Shown here in pieces: positions 34,776 through 45,900 of a DNA stretch of 64,000 nt. The notes under the pieces were generated by a model. That model ran no database searches and had not been told where the DNA came from. It was given only the letters and a program-made list of their open reading frames with translations. How positions within the stretch are numbered: the stretch's first letter is position 1; each line of letters begins with the position of its first letter. This DNA comes from Lepidonotus clava (taxonomy: Eukaryota; Annelida; Polychaeta; Phyllodocida; Polynoidae). The stretch spans positions 49,622,232 to 49,686,231 of the forward strand of contig OW387136.1 in assembly GCA_936440205.1 (NCBI GenBank), written 5' to 3'. Made by a program: the position numbers and the translations under genes.

Positions 34776-35595
34776 CCAAGCAAGAATGTGGCGTTATGAT
34801 AACGTTATTATAACGTTCTGGTGAGTTTTGCTTTGGTTATTGTTACGTTATTTTGATGGCACCCAAAGACGTCTTTAGGACCTAACATTGAGACGTCGCA
34901 ATATTATGTTATTGTGACGGTCTTGTAATGTTCTTTCATGCTATAATTATATTATTATGACATTCTTTATTTGTTAGGGCACAACCCGACGTAAATATAA
35001 CGTTATTTTAACTCTTTTTTTTGAAAACTATTTTTTGGTAATTATACCTAAAATAAAGTTATTGTTACGTGACAATAAGCCCATCCCACATTGGGTATAT
35101 CTTAGGGTTGGACAAGGGTTGGACAAAATGGCTGTATAAACTGTTGTTGTTTCCAAAAGCTGGGGTTACTGAAATAAGCAAGAATCATGTTTTTCTATAT
35201 CCTCAAGTACTGGTTGAAAATTATGATTTCTCAAATTTTATCAATTGACAGATTTGCAGGTTTGCCAGCCAATCAAAATGATGGATTGCAGGGCAAAATA
35301 GGGTTGGACATTATAGGCTGGGCTGACCAGCATTAACATTGGTTCCTATGGGGAAAAGGCCAAAAATATAAATCTCAATTTTACAAATTTAAGAGCAATA
35401 TGTCAAACCAAATTGCTTTGGTTAATTTTGTATTATAGAACTGTCTTCAGGGAACAATCGTGGAGGCAATTTTAAAAATATTTCATAGTAAACCTAAATG
35501 TCGGTGTAAACTGGGATGGGCTTATTGGATAGGTTTCAGATTAACTAAAAAAGTACAGTCGCAGAACATTCTTTTTACATCAATGCTTGCCTGGG
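34776..35595. mobile_element. MITE, CCCAGGCAAGC family, interrupted
   Basis: Starts CCAAGCAAGAATGTGGCG then TTATGATAACGTTATTATAA and ends ACATCAATGCTTGCCTGGG. Without the internal 447-bp insertion its length is about 370 bp, the family norm. Confidence 0.75.
35077..35523. mobile_element. 447-bp element with AAGCCCATCCCA termini and AT duplication
   Basis: Left AAGCCCATCCCA and right TGGGATGGGCTT are perfect inverted ends. Flanks read GTGACA-AT and AT-TGGATAGG. Sister MITE copies without the insertion read GTGACAATTGGATAGG (as reverse complement at 31072 and 40593), which shows that AT was duplicated. A 2-bp AT duplication is known from ISL2EU-type elements; assignment is tentative. Interior: GGGTTGGACAAGGGTTGGAC. 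No frame of note. Confidence 0.75.
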
Positions 35596-35634
35596 ATGGC
35601 CAGATCTTTAAGTTGGGCAGTGTGGCCGGGCCTT

Positions 35635-36214
35635 GAATCTGACAGAACAAGATTCACATCCTTTAAAGCAGAAACAGGATCCGCTAAGTGCCTGCACAGT
35701 AGGAGCAGTGTTATCCTTTTGACACGGCATTAACCTGTTACAAAGGGCACTCTGCAGTATTAGAGGGTATGCAGGCGAACAAGGTTATTAAATTATCATA
35801 GTGAAAGGGCAAGCTAGGAATGTTTTCGGACTACAATCTCTGAGATTACATTCCTAACATTTTATATAGTTTGTTAGTCTGTGACACTCGGCGTAACACT
35901 CGAGAGAAAATAGCTCATCTGGCAAATGGACTTTGTAATTGATTTTTGTTTTTATAAGCTACATTCTTCTGCACTATGATAGCTTCTGCCAATCATCTGG
36001 GAACCAGTAACAACTGTAAAATATGAGTCTGAGGAAAATATTGTATGAATTGTATGAACTGTATGCCAGACTGGATAAAGAACATGCAATTTACATGAGG
36101 AGTGTGCAATACTTGTGAGTAATGCAAACGATGTTGGCATAATATGCCACATTAAACTGTTATGAATTGAATAACTGTTATATTGAATATATTATTTGTA
36201 ATCTGCAATTTGTG
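35635..36214. other. Unassigned AT-rich DNA
   Basis: No gene or repeat recognised. Confidence 0.35.
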
Positions 36215-36745
36215 ATTTGTGTGAGCACTGCATAGTGTAGGCCTATGTGCAGTCTGTGTGAATAAAGTGTGATCTGTGTCAGCAAAGTGTGATCTGTGTG
36301 AGCAATGTGTGGGCTGTGTGAACAATGTGTGTCTGTGTGAGCAATGTGTGGACTGTGTGAGCAATGTGCATCTGCATGAACAATGCATGGCCTGTGTGAG
36401 CAATGTGTGGTCTGTGTGAGCAATGTGTGGGCTACATGAGCAATGTGTGGTCTGTGTGAGCAATGTGTGGTCTGTGTGAGCAATGTGTGGTCTGTGTGAG
36501 CAATGTGTGGTCTGTGTGAACAATGTGTGGCCTGTGTGAGCAATGTGTGGGCTGTGTGAACAATGTGTGGTCTGTGTGAGCAATGTATGGCCTTTGTGAG
36601 CAATGTGTGCATCTGTGTGAGCAATGTGTGCAACTGTGTGAGGTATGTCTGATCTATGTGAGCAATGTGTGGCCTGTTTGAGCAATGTGTGGCCTGTGTG
36701 AGCAATGTGTGGCCTGTGTGAGCAATGTGTGGTCTGTATGTGATT
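36215..36745 (-). repeat. 20-bp minisatellite, ~25 copies
   Basis: The unit TCTGTGTGAGCAATGTGTGG repeats with few changes. On the - strand it yields two overlapping long open frames of HTLLTQ- and HCSHRP-type residues. Because units are mostly multiples of 20 bp, the frame rotates over three units, giving a 60-bp protein period. No evidence of a real gene. Confidence 0.9.
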
Positions 36746-37454
36746 GAGCTGCAGGAAAACCTTGATATTTCTTAAATGTGTGAGCAGCGTGTGAACCAAA
36801 ATTGAAGAATGCCAGTATAGATTTGACTCTGAGAGCAAACATTAAACTGTGAAAGAAAAGTGTGAACACTGTAATGATATTGTGATATTACCAGTATCTT
36901 ATGGTCAATTTCAATTTTGACAAAAATTGAGCTGGGTCTCAAGGAAAAATGTTTCAATTCATGTTCATGTCTGGCTAACATCAAATGAAGGGCACTGGAC
37001 ACGGTCCTTGTGTCGATCCCTCCTTCTTTTTCCCAACTCTATCCATCCCTTGACACCTCACAAAGTCTACTCCCCTTTTGGCATCCCTCAATAATGATGG
37101 TTATTGCTGGTGTTTAAGGCAGCTTTCAGCAAGCAGCATCCATTGCCCGGCAGTCACGAGGTTTCAATTATTCTGTCTGGGGATCAGATTTATGAGACAG
37201 CCAAGCAGAGGGCAGTGCAAGGTAGCTAACCTTTCCTGGGCAGTCACAATTTTCCCATATGCTAAATTTTGGTCAGGAGAGGATAAAGGAGTTTCTTTTA
37301 AAAGGGTCTCTTTTTGGGGGGCAACATTTATAGATCCATATACAGAAGTAGATAGAACTAAAGAAAAAGACAAAGAAACTTAAGGAAATTTGTTATTTTC
37401 GATGACAAGTATCTCCCAATAACTGTGGCATCATAATTATTAAGACTGTCATAT
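36746..37454. other. Unassigned DNA
   Basis: Overlapping open frames of 76-101 codons on both strands have no domains. Nothing else is seen. Confidence 0.35.
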
Positions 37455-37985
37455 TGACCCGAGAGCTACAATAGAGCTACTTGTCAGAGCAACCACAGAA
37501 CTATTTGTAAGAGTGACCACAGAACTATTTGTAAGAGTGACCATAGATCTATTTGTCAAAGTGACCACAGAGCTACTTGTCAGAGCGACCACAGAGCTAC
37601 TTGTCAGCGTGACCACAGAGCTGCTTGTCAGAGTGACCACAGAACTACTTGTCAGAGTGACCACAGAGCTACTTGTCAGAGTGACCACAGAACTACTTGT
37701 CAGAGTGACCACAGAACTACTTGTCAGAGTGACCACAGAGCTACTTGTCAGAGTGACCACAGAGCTACTTGTCAGAGTGACCACAGAACTACTTGTCAGA
37801 GTGACCACAGAACTACTTGTCAGAGTGACCACAGAACTACTTGTCAGAGCGACCACAGAGCTACTTGTCAGAGTGACCACAGAACTACTTGTCAGAGTGA
37901 CCACAGAACTATTTGTCAGAGCAACCACAGAACTACTTGTCAGAGCAACCACAGAACTACTTGTCAAAGTTACCCCAAAACTATT
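37455..37985 (+). repeat. 24-bp minisatellite, ~22 copies
   Basis: The unit contains GACCACAGAGCTACTTGTC plus AGAGT. As 24 is a multiple of 3, both strands stay open: 8-residue periods RVTTELLV on + (191 codons) and LTSSSVVT on - (188 codons). No splice or domain support for a gene. Confidence 0.9.
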
Positions 37986-38199
37986 GGTTTCATTGTTCAT
38001 GGAGCTGCTATTCATATTGACCAGAGAATTGCTTGTGACGGTGCCAACTGGGGTAATTGTGAGATCTCTCTCATCTTTTTCCTGGTAAATACTATTATAT
38101 CTATATACGTATATATAGATTTATGTCATATTCAATTAATACGAAAATGTATAAATATCAACATTTGTTCCCATTACTACATCGGAACAGCACACTCAG
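37986..38199. other. Unassigned DNA
   Basis: Spacer with TATA-rich sequence near 38100-38118. Confidence 0.3.
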
Positions 38200-38545
38200 A
38201 ACCCTCCTATTTTGTTGGGGCGGCTCCAGGCTACAAGAACCATCGGGGATTTTTTCCCTAACATGTGCTTCTGTTGCTCCAGTTCTAACCAACGACCCAA
38301 TACTTTATCATTCTCCCTCAAGGCCACTATCACCATACCACCTGTGGCCAAGATAATGGGAGAACCATTTTGCCGATCACAAGACATGGCGTTTTTACAC
38401 AGTCACCACTCTGGTCCTTTGAACTACTGATAGCTGAGGAAACAAGAGATCCTCCACGCACCAAGGAAATAAGTCACTGGGTGTGCCGCCTAAAGCTGGT
38501 GAGATGGTAAAGATGGTTAGTTGATGAGTTTAAATCCTTATTATA
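38200..38545 (+). repeat. Duplicated segment, copy 1
   Basis: AAGATAATGGGAGAACCATT at about 38350, then CACAAGACATGGCG, TTTTACACAG, GAGGAAACAAGAGATCCTCC and GGTAAAGATGGTTAG are repeated in the same order at 40035-40215. Copy 1 lies left of a cluster of DNA elements, copy 2 right of it. Confidence 0.65.
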
Positions 38546-38685
38546 ATACGAAGACATGATTATGTCGTATTCGGTGGGATATATTTACCTCTGGGTCCAT
38601 TTAGGCCCGCGCCCGTAGCGAATACGACATAAAAGTGTCTTCTTTATTTTATGTGATGGCTACTCACAGTGACACTTGAAAATAA
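38546..38685. other. Possible element with TACGACATAA motifs
   Basis: TATGTCGTATTCGGTGGGAT and GCGAATACGACATAAAAGTG are partial inverse matches. GTGTCTTCTTTATTTTATGT occurs here (38635) and again at 38848. Unclassified. Confidence 0.35.
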
Positions 38686-38820
38686 GCCCTTTGACATCGC
38701 CGTTGGCACTCTGACATCGCCGTTGGCACTCTGACATCGCCGTTGGCACTCTGACATCGCCGTCGGCACTCTGACATCACCGTTGGCACTCTGACATCGC
38801 CTTCAGCACTCCGACATCTT
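38686..38820 (+). repeat. 20-bp tandem repeat, ~7 copies
   Basis: The unit CTCTGACATCGCCGTTGGCA repeats from about 38690 to 38815 with late variants (CTTCAG, TCGGCA). Confidence 0.9.
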
Positions 38821-39265
38821 GTTTGTTTACCTACAGCGGTCATAACAGTGTCTTCTTTATTTTATGTGATGGCTACACAACTGAAAAAAAAATTGAGAGT
38901 CCCAACCGCGATGTAATAGTCCCGACGGCGATGTCGTAGTCCCGACGGCGATGTCGCCATCTTGTTTGATTACTTATTAATGCTGTATTCTGATTGGCAA
39001 AAACCATGGCAACGGGGTCACGTGGTGCTTTTTTTATTTTGGAACTTCTAGGGGTTAGTATAAATCAGGATATATTTACCTGGCATCCAGCAGTGCTTAT
39101 TTCGTTCTAAATGGCACAATACGCACCGCTACGCCCACTAGCCATTACATAAAAAACAATGACACTGAATGTTTTATATTTCACTAGCAATGGCTCATCA
39201 TATAAAAATACCTACATGTATATTACAGTGATGAAATGAAGCAAAATGTGGCAACAGGGACAGAA
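38821..39265. other. Unassigned DNA
   Basis: CCCGACGGCGATGTCG is repeated twice near 38930-38957 and is a reverse-strand variant of the preceding 20-bp unit. The rest is not recognised. Confidence 0.4.
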
Positions 39266-39459
39266 GCCGCATCCCCACATGGCGACTAAACCTCGGCGAT
39301 AAGTTGTCTATGGTTGCCCAAAGTACCAAACCCATCCTAACCCCGACGATTTAATAGTGCCCCATAGAGCTGTACACTCTGGGGGATGCATGGACTTAGT
39401 ACTTTTTGGGCCACCATACACAACTTATCAAGGTTTAATCGCCACGTGGGGACGCGGCT
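39266..39459. mobile_element. MITE with GCCGCATCCCCACATGGCGA termini
   Basis: The left arm GCCGCATCCCCACATGGCGA, then CTAAACCTCGGCGATAAGTT, pairs with AACTTATCAAGGTTTAATCG and CCACGTGGGGACGCGGC on the right. About 194 bp. Confidence 0.7.
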
Positions 39460-39607
39460 TGATATTTTAGTGGCAGGGCAACTAGTATAGCCCTTTCCAA
39501 CCGCGGCGACCAAGACCAAAAATAATCAATAGTTACCCATGACAAAAAGGGTTAAAACTGATTGCCCGGCAACTAAAATTTTAGTCACCCAAGTTGCAAC
39601 AAGGCTT

Positions 39608-39987
39608 AATGCCTGGTCCCCACTTGGGCGATTAAATTTTTTTTTTCGCCGGCGACTAAGGTGGTTAGTAGCCCGGCGATCAAGTCCTCACTGGTGCCTT
39701 GATGTCTGGCGACCAAAACGCTAGTCGCCATGGTTTTGGGGTGAAATATTTGACATGTTTAATATTTTTCCCTAGTCGCCAGCGATTAGTGGAGTTAGTA
39801 GACGAGGTGGGCGACCAATGTGTCCTCTGGTCGCCGGCAGTTTCAAAGCAAGAGCGTCCCAACGTGGCGACCAACTTTTATTTTTCACCAGTTTCAAGTT
39901 GGTCGCCCGACGACGTACTAACTCTCTAGTCGCCGGGAGATTAAAGTTAGTTGCCGTCGTTAGTCGGCCAAGTGGGGACGCGGCATT
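39608..39987. mobile_element. Second MITE of the same family, larger
   Basis: Ends AATGCCTGGTCCCCACTTGG and CCAAGTGGGGACGCGGCATT are inverted. The interior is a mosaic of GGCGACTA / TAGTCGCC modules in both directions. Same terminal motif as the neighbour at 39266-39459. Confidence 0.7.
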
Positions 39988-40004
39988 AGTCTGTATGTCT
40001 GTAA

Positions 40005-40131
40005 AACACGCAACTATCACCCAACACCTGTGACCAAGATAATGGGAGAACCATTTGGGTGACCACAAGACATTGCGGTTTTACACAGCTGAAGAAACAA
40101 GAGTTCCTCCACACACAAAGAGTTTGTTTAA

Positions 40132-40167
<36 letters not shown>

Positions 40168-40225
40168 GTCACTGTGTGTGCTGCCTAACGATGGTGAACT
40201 GGTAAAGATGGTCAGCAACCCTTAA
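40005..40225 (+). repeat. Duplicated segment, copy 2
   Basis: Matches 38345-38520 in order, with an (AT)n run (40132-40168) inserted between CCTCCACACAC and GTGTGCTGCC. See copy 1. Confidence 0.65.
40131..40168 (+). repeat. (AT)n microsatellite
   Basis: Pure TA runs with one ATGTATA interruption. Confidence 0.9.
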
Positions 40226-40428
40226 TGTAAAATTATGACAGAATTTCGGTTATTTCCACCAGTGGCCCATCGCATAACAACCAATGTAACAACAATGAAA
40301 TCATTCAAACATTGCCTAATTTTGTTATTCGACAGCCTATTTATTCATAAAATTTTAGATTTCTGTTAAACACTATGTCTGGAAGATCAGGGCTATCTGA
40401 GGACATTTTCAATAAAAAAAATCAATAT
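40226..40428 (+). mobile_element. Probable LINE 3' tail
   Basis: GGAAGATCAGGGCTATCTGA then GGACATTTTCAATAAAAAAAAT resembles the tail following the LINE relic at 11210. Only the 3' end is recognisable. Confidence 0.4.
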
Positions 40429-40528
40429 GTCGTAGCAGGGACATGGATTGAGCATTGGACAAGCTACATGGGACATCGGTAATTTGGAAAGGAACATGGA
40501 GCAGGGGGCAGGGGTAATTCAGCATGGC

Positions 40529-40899
40529 CCCAGGCAAGCAGCGACGTAACAAATACATCCTGCGACCGTACTTTTTAAGTTAATCTGAAACCTATCCAAT
40601 TGTCACGTAACAATAACGTTATTTTAGTTAAAGTTACAACTTATAAAAAAAGAACGTGATAATGTTTTATTTTGGTCAAGTTGTGACCTAACTAATAAAG
40701 AATGTAATCATAATGTTATTATGACGTGAAAGATTTCAAAGAACATTACAAGAATGTCACAATAACATTATATTGTGACATCGCAATGTTAGGTTCTAAA
40801 GACGTCCTTGGGTGCCATCAAAATAACTTAACAAGAACCAAAGTAAGACTCACCAAAACTTTATAATAACGTTATTATAATGTCATATTCTTGCTTGGG
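40529..40899. mobile_element. MITE, CCCAGGCAAGC family
   Basis: Begins CCCAGGCAAGCAGCGACGTA and ends AATGTCATATTCTTGCTTGG then G. Motifs AACAATAACGTTATTTTAG and CCTTGGGTGCCATCAAAATA are in family order. Confidence 0.85.
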
Positions 40900-42599
40900 G
40901 GGGTATGGCGCCCCCCCCCCCCCTACCACCACCACACTGTGCCCCATTCCTCAAGGACCCTCTGCCAATGACTCGTGTCTAGGTATCAATGACAGTATTA
41001 CATGCAATTAGTCCAGTACATAAGAGACGATTTTGCGGAATAAGGGGGGAAAAAGTGTGTGTGTGCGTGGGGGGGAGGGGGGAGGGGGGGGGGAGCGGTA
41101 GGGATTGCATACAAGCTAAGTACTAAAATGCCTCCTATATCGGGAGAGGGAGGGACCAGGACCCCGTGGACCCGCCGCCGCTGGTCTATACCTAACCTCT
41201 CAGCAGCAGCTGCTCCCCAACTGCCCCCGTCTACTAGGCCGCCATCGTCCCCCTCCCCCCGGCTCCTATCGCTATCACCAACATAGCCTTTGATAGAGAT
41301 AACCTACGACAACACATCAAGAGTTAGGGCGAGGGGGTTACTTGTGCTTGATAGATTTTCCTCCAGTACATAAAAACGGGAAAAATGGTTCCGCGAGGAG
41401 GACATGGTCAAAAGATTTGAGAAAGACATTTTTATTTTTCACTGTGCTGAGTGAATGTTGGTCCAGAAAACCACTCTCACAGGGACAAAAATGTGAAAAG
41501 TAGAAAAAGAGAATACGAGAAGTAATAAGACATGTGGTGAGGCTAGAGTTTCCGATTATCACTAACTCACGATGAAATTCATGTTGCTCCCTCTTATCAT
41601 TTGTAAATGTGGGCTGATGTTGCTGAAAATAGATAAGGCTAAAATGTTGGGGCAAAACTGTTTAACACATTTGTACCTTTAAAGCCTCAGCTCACGCCCT
41701 TGCCTCCCTAGCTACCCCAACCACCCCTTTTTTACACTAGCAGTGTCATACCTCCGTCCCCTAGTCATCCCTCTCCTACCACTACCAATACACCCCTCTC
41801 CCGGCCGCTCCCCCTGTCGGCGGCCCCGGGAGTTAACTGATCCCGACACCTACAGGACGGATTATCATACAACCATCGGTCTAGTCCGTCTCTGACCCAC
41901 TAGGCTTTTACATATTGGTTTGAGGGACTTGAGGGCTTGGGTGGAACTACAGTCTGTCGTCGCCCTCCCAGTCCTACATATGACAGGCGCGTCCGGTCTG
42001 AAAATCATCCGCTTATTGGACCCGACTCTCATAAAACACTTCATAAGTCGGCCTGATTTGCCGCGCCTTTGCTTTCAGAAATGTTGATCCAACCTACAAA
42101 TCATACTAAGCAGATACACTTTTTCTGATATTTTGGTTGTCCTTTTTTTCTTCCAACATTCATGTTTGGCTAAGTTGGGGCCTCTTAATCTATCACGGTG
42201 ACTATACTATCATGATTTGACTTTCCCCAAACAGAATCAAGGATTCAAATCATAATAAATGTTCGTTTTCAACTTTGAATAGGCAATATTCTTTTCCATG
42301 ATTTAGATTTCCCCCATCGATGCTATTTCATCCACCTCGGCAGCTGTAAACCACGCCCACATAGCATCAATCTATTATTTTGCGTTGGTATTTTGTTTTT
42401 AAAATTCATAATTCCGATATTGCTTTGCTTTTCATTTCGTACCCTGACATTCACATCGATGCATCTAGCCAACATATCACACTAAAGACAATCGTTTTCC
42501 AGTGTTGCTTCGATTTATCACTTTTTTCTTTGTGCATCTAAACGTTTTGCTTCCTATTTCCATGTATTTATCCTGCCTTTATTTCCTGGTCTGTTTTTC
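40900..42599. other. Unassigned DNA with two G/C-rich tracts
   Basis: Simple G runs at 41070-41095. A CpG-rich tract lies at 41800-42010. A 105-codon - strand open frame (41338-41655) has plausible composition but no domain I recognise. Confidence 0.4.
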
Positions 42600-42830
42600 C
42601 CCTCCTCGTTTTATGCTCCAGCCTGACGTAAAATCACCTCCTGTTTTTCCCCTTACTGCTAGCCGACACAGAGATCGAAGTCGGGCCCGAATCGATGGTG
42701 TTTTATCTGTGTAAAAGCCCCTATTATCGACGCCCACCTAGGGGCTCAGTCAGGGGGAAGGAGCGGCTCAACCCACACAGAGCAGCTCTGTGGGGGAGGG
42801 GGAGGGGGGGGGGGCACTCAATCAGACATA
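42600..42830. other. GC-richer tract and G run
   Basis: GACGTAAAATCACCTCCTG resembles 3299. A G-rich tract (42792-42814) ends in GGGGCACTCAATC, like the terminus of the MITE at 52756. No partner end was found. Confidence 0.35.
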
Positions 42831-44820
42831 GGCCTAGATCTCAGACAATGGTTCCAAAGAGAGGGACCAGTAAAATTTTACACTTAATATGTTAAGGCCT
42901 GAAATGACATTATTCATTTGTGAAAGACTAAAATGACCAACGATTTTTTTTTTTTGCAGTCTTTTTTAGTCGTCAGCAACGTTTAATAAAAGTCGTTCGG
43001 TGGAAACCCAGCTTTATATGTAATGCTATTTTACAAGTCTGCCATGTCTCTATGCCATTGACTGAATCCTTCGTCTGAAAAACACAGTTTACCTCGAGGA
43101 AACAGTTTATAAATGCCCTTGATCTGTGTGTGACGTCATCAAAAAAAGATTAATAAGCATAACTTGACGATGTTATTTCAAATTTATCCCATCTGTTTGT
43201 GACGTCACACACAGACAGATGCACTGTACAAAGTGCTCCAGGTTCATTCAGGGGCGATTGATTAGAATTTAGAAAAATGAAAATAAATAAAAAGAAATTG
43301 ATAGAAAGTATTATGGATATTGATATAAAACTTCGCATGAACACTCCCTGGACAGTGAGGATCATGACGATGTACTGTTTCATGCTCGCTGGCCCCTCCC
43401 TTTAAACCTTTCAAAATGACCCCCGTAACTATAGTATCGAGCGATTAATATTGTTGAGGGGCTCTTTGAAATGTGCATTGAATCGCTCAGTGGGTCTGGA
43501 CATTATGCTCTAGCAATATTCAATGGGACAGAAAAGTATGAGTTTTGCTTATTCAAATAAATTATAGTGACTGGGAATTGCTGCAAGATGGGTTCTGCCT
43601 CAATTGCGTACTAGCCAGGGCGGCTGCCTCTCTAAGAGAGGACCTTATTCTATCCACTCCCCATTTTGATTTCTTGCTAAAGGTCCGCTGGTTAAGAAAG
43701 GGCTGATTTTTTCCATGTGACTTTATTTAGTAAACAATCAAAGGGATCTTATAATAAAACTATGAGCATTTAAATATACCACCAGGACAAAATGTCACGA
43801 GGAAAATATGTTTGGAAATTCTCAGATATAGATTAGACATTCACAGAACCACATTATGACATTGCAATCAGCTCTAATGATAGGGCATCACACATTTTAA
43901 GTTTTTCAGTCCTTTCTTGGTCAGGAGACCTATAGTTTGATCGGTTTCACAAGAAAGTAAGCCCCTCCCCCTCTCCGACCTCCCCAGCAATAACCAACCT
44001 CCCAGCTCATTCACAGTATTGCTGGTACTGCCATGAACCAGTAATGGTGTGACAGGTAACGATTTGGGACCAGTTCAGTGAGTGAACATCTATAACTTAA
44101 AAAGATGATTAAAAAAAGCGGGGGATGCTAATTTCAACAGTTTGAAAAGTAACCTGCAGTTATATCAGAGAGAACTATACTTTACCACCAAAGTTGTTAA
44201 CAGGGCCTATATTGGAGTGGGAGCTCTCTATAGTATAACTCTCTCTGGTTATATGTAAGGTACAATAGGAGGAATCTAGGAATCTAGAAGTGCATTGATT
44301 AGATGACACGTACTTTCCCTACATTTAGATTACCATTGCATTTAGGAGGAAAAAACACCATGTATCAGAAATCGATCTGCACCACTGCTGTGTATTGGTA
44401 AGAATATAGGCAGTCACATCTGTTCCTAAAGTACTGCACCTAACACATTTGTCTCATAAATGTACTCAATTAAAGGATTTATGCAGCCAGTCAGTCCCAA
44501 GATAATGACAAATAAGGCATTATGAGCAAATTTACAATGCTTTCTTTGAGAAAAGAGTTTATACCTGTCCCCAGACCGTATAGATGTAATACTGCAACTT
44601 GGTTACATAAAAGCCATTATTGGTTCTATCAATTAAAAAAGCTGTATTGGGGAATAGACGTTTGATAAAGCTGGTAAATATTTCAAGTTAAAGTTTGATT
44701 TCGATGTAAACATGGATTTTCTCATTTCTAATATTATGACCTTGGTGAAACCTAGTTGACCTACAAGGGTCGATGAAGTCCAGTGGCGCTCCTCTACAGT
44801 GTAAACGGGCTGCCCCCCCC
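42831..44820. other. Unassigned AT-rich DNA
   Basis: About 2 kb with no gene. TGTGACGTCA occurs near 43131 and 43199. Several short frames lack any support. Confidence 0.4.
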
Positions 44821-45059
44821 CTGGCCTGTGACATCACTCTGACTTCACCCATTACTATAATCAACGCCGTGACATCACTCAATATCGATCGACATGTCCC
44901 TAATAGGGCCTCTTCCAATGAGGCCACTGCTAAATGTAAACGCGGGGTACAAGTACAGTTAGTCTTGTGACGTCATCTAGTACTACCGTAAACCATGTGA
45001 CATCACTCAATATCTGTGTCTATATTGATCTACTTTATTAGGTCCCTATATATTGTATT

Positions 45060-45188
45060 GATCTTGGTGTACATACTTATAGTTTACACCTGAAATGTTT
45101 ATTTACTACACTTTATCATTGTAATATCACCGAAAACCAGGGGCAACCCTGAAGTGATTTACTTAATAAACAATTTAAAAAAAAAAAT
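45060..45188 (+). mobile_element. LINE 3' tail
   Basis: Ends AACCAGGGGCAACCCTGAAG then TGATTTACTTAATAAACAAT and an A run. The CAGGGGMAACCCTGAAG motif is shared with the tail at 11210. No coding remnant is visible. Confidence 0.5.
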
Positions 45189-45603
45189 CTAGGCCTGATC
45201 TGTAGAGGGAAGGGGGGGGGGTATGCGCAAAAATGTTGCTATAGTTCGCCCCGTCCCCCACCTGCCACCCTCATTTTAAATTCCTGGATCCTCCACTGAT
45301 AGAGATAAACACTTACTCAATAGAGCTTCTTCTATAGGTACCCCAGCTAAATGTATACAGCTGGCTACATGTAGTGTTTATCTAATGACGTCACATATCC
45401 CGCTATCAACCCCGTGACATCACTGAACATCAATGGACATGTCTTCAAGAGATGCTACGCTACTGAGACCCAAGATATATGTAAACATGATTGATAGATA
45501 GTTTGTCCTGTGACGTCACGTATTACTTAATTGTAGCAGTGCTGTGGCATCGCTCAGCATGGAGGACAGACATCAATGAAGCTTCTTCTACTGATGCCTT
45601 AGC

Positions 45604-45787
45604 TATAGACCTTTTTCATTAGGTTGTGGCAGCCCCTGGTGAATTAAATAGAACATAGTGTTTTAGGTCTTTTGCTATAGTTAGCCTATAAGCTTCACTT
45701 CATATACGTAACTATAGGAAAAGACCTAAAACACCGTTTTTATTTATTTCACCAGGGGCCGCAACAACCTAATGAAAAAAGTCTATA
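45604..45787. mobile_element. Hairpin MITE, TATAGAC termini
   Basis: Arms TATAGACCTTTTTCATTAGG, CCCCTGGTGAATTAAAT and TTTTAGGTCTTTTGCTATAG are all present inverted in the right half with few mismatches. TA flanks the arms, so a TA-targeting (Tc1/mariner-like) origin is possible. A worn relative is at 26728. Confidence 0.75.
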
Positions 45788-45900
45788 ATTATGTAAACAG
45801 CATGTGTAGTTTGTCCTGTGACGTCACATATTAGCCACGTGACTTCACTGAGAGGGACGTGTTCTCAATAGAGTCCTTTCTACCCATGGCATGGTCATAC

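Larger units (their letters stand above)
34569..35634. mobile_element. Interrupted copy of the ACTCAACT-rich MITE
   Basis: The left part has AACTCAACTGAACTCGACAG and, before the break, GACAGTTGAGTTGAGTTGAG. The right end AGTTGGGCAGTGTGGCCGGG then CC is at 35611-35634. These match 17789-18148. It is interrupted by another MITE at 34776-35595, itself interrupted by a third element. The outer left terminus seems lost. Confidence 0.6.
44821..45900 (+). repeat. Decayed ~110-130 bp satellite, older block
   Basis: GTGACATCACTCAATATC recurs near 44871, 44998 and 45415 (diverged), each followed by CATGTC, ATAG..CC/TCTTCTA and GCTAAATGTAAAC. The order of motifs matches the fresher units at 47830-48620 (CACCCAATATCAGG, ATAGAGCCTTTTCTAC, AATAAACAGG). 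A LINE tail and a hairpin MITE interrupt it. Confidence 0.55.

Noticed and set aside
36152-36838. 228-codon - strand open frame rich in H, T, L and S
   Set aside because: It is the translation of a 20-bp tandem repeat, and a second frame is open in parallel.
9045-38000. CRISPR array among the tandem repeats
   Set aside because: Arrays are head-to-tail without unique spacers, and the DNA is eukaryotic.
37449-38088. Two long frames on opposite strands
   Set aside because: Both arise from the 24-bp minisatellite, whose unit length is a multiple of three.
41338-41655. 105-codon - strand frame as a host exon
   Set aside because: Composition is plausible, but there is no known domain, no clear flanking splice sites and no neighbouring exon.
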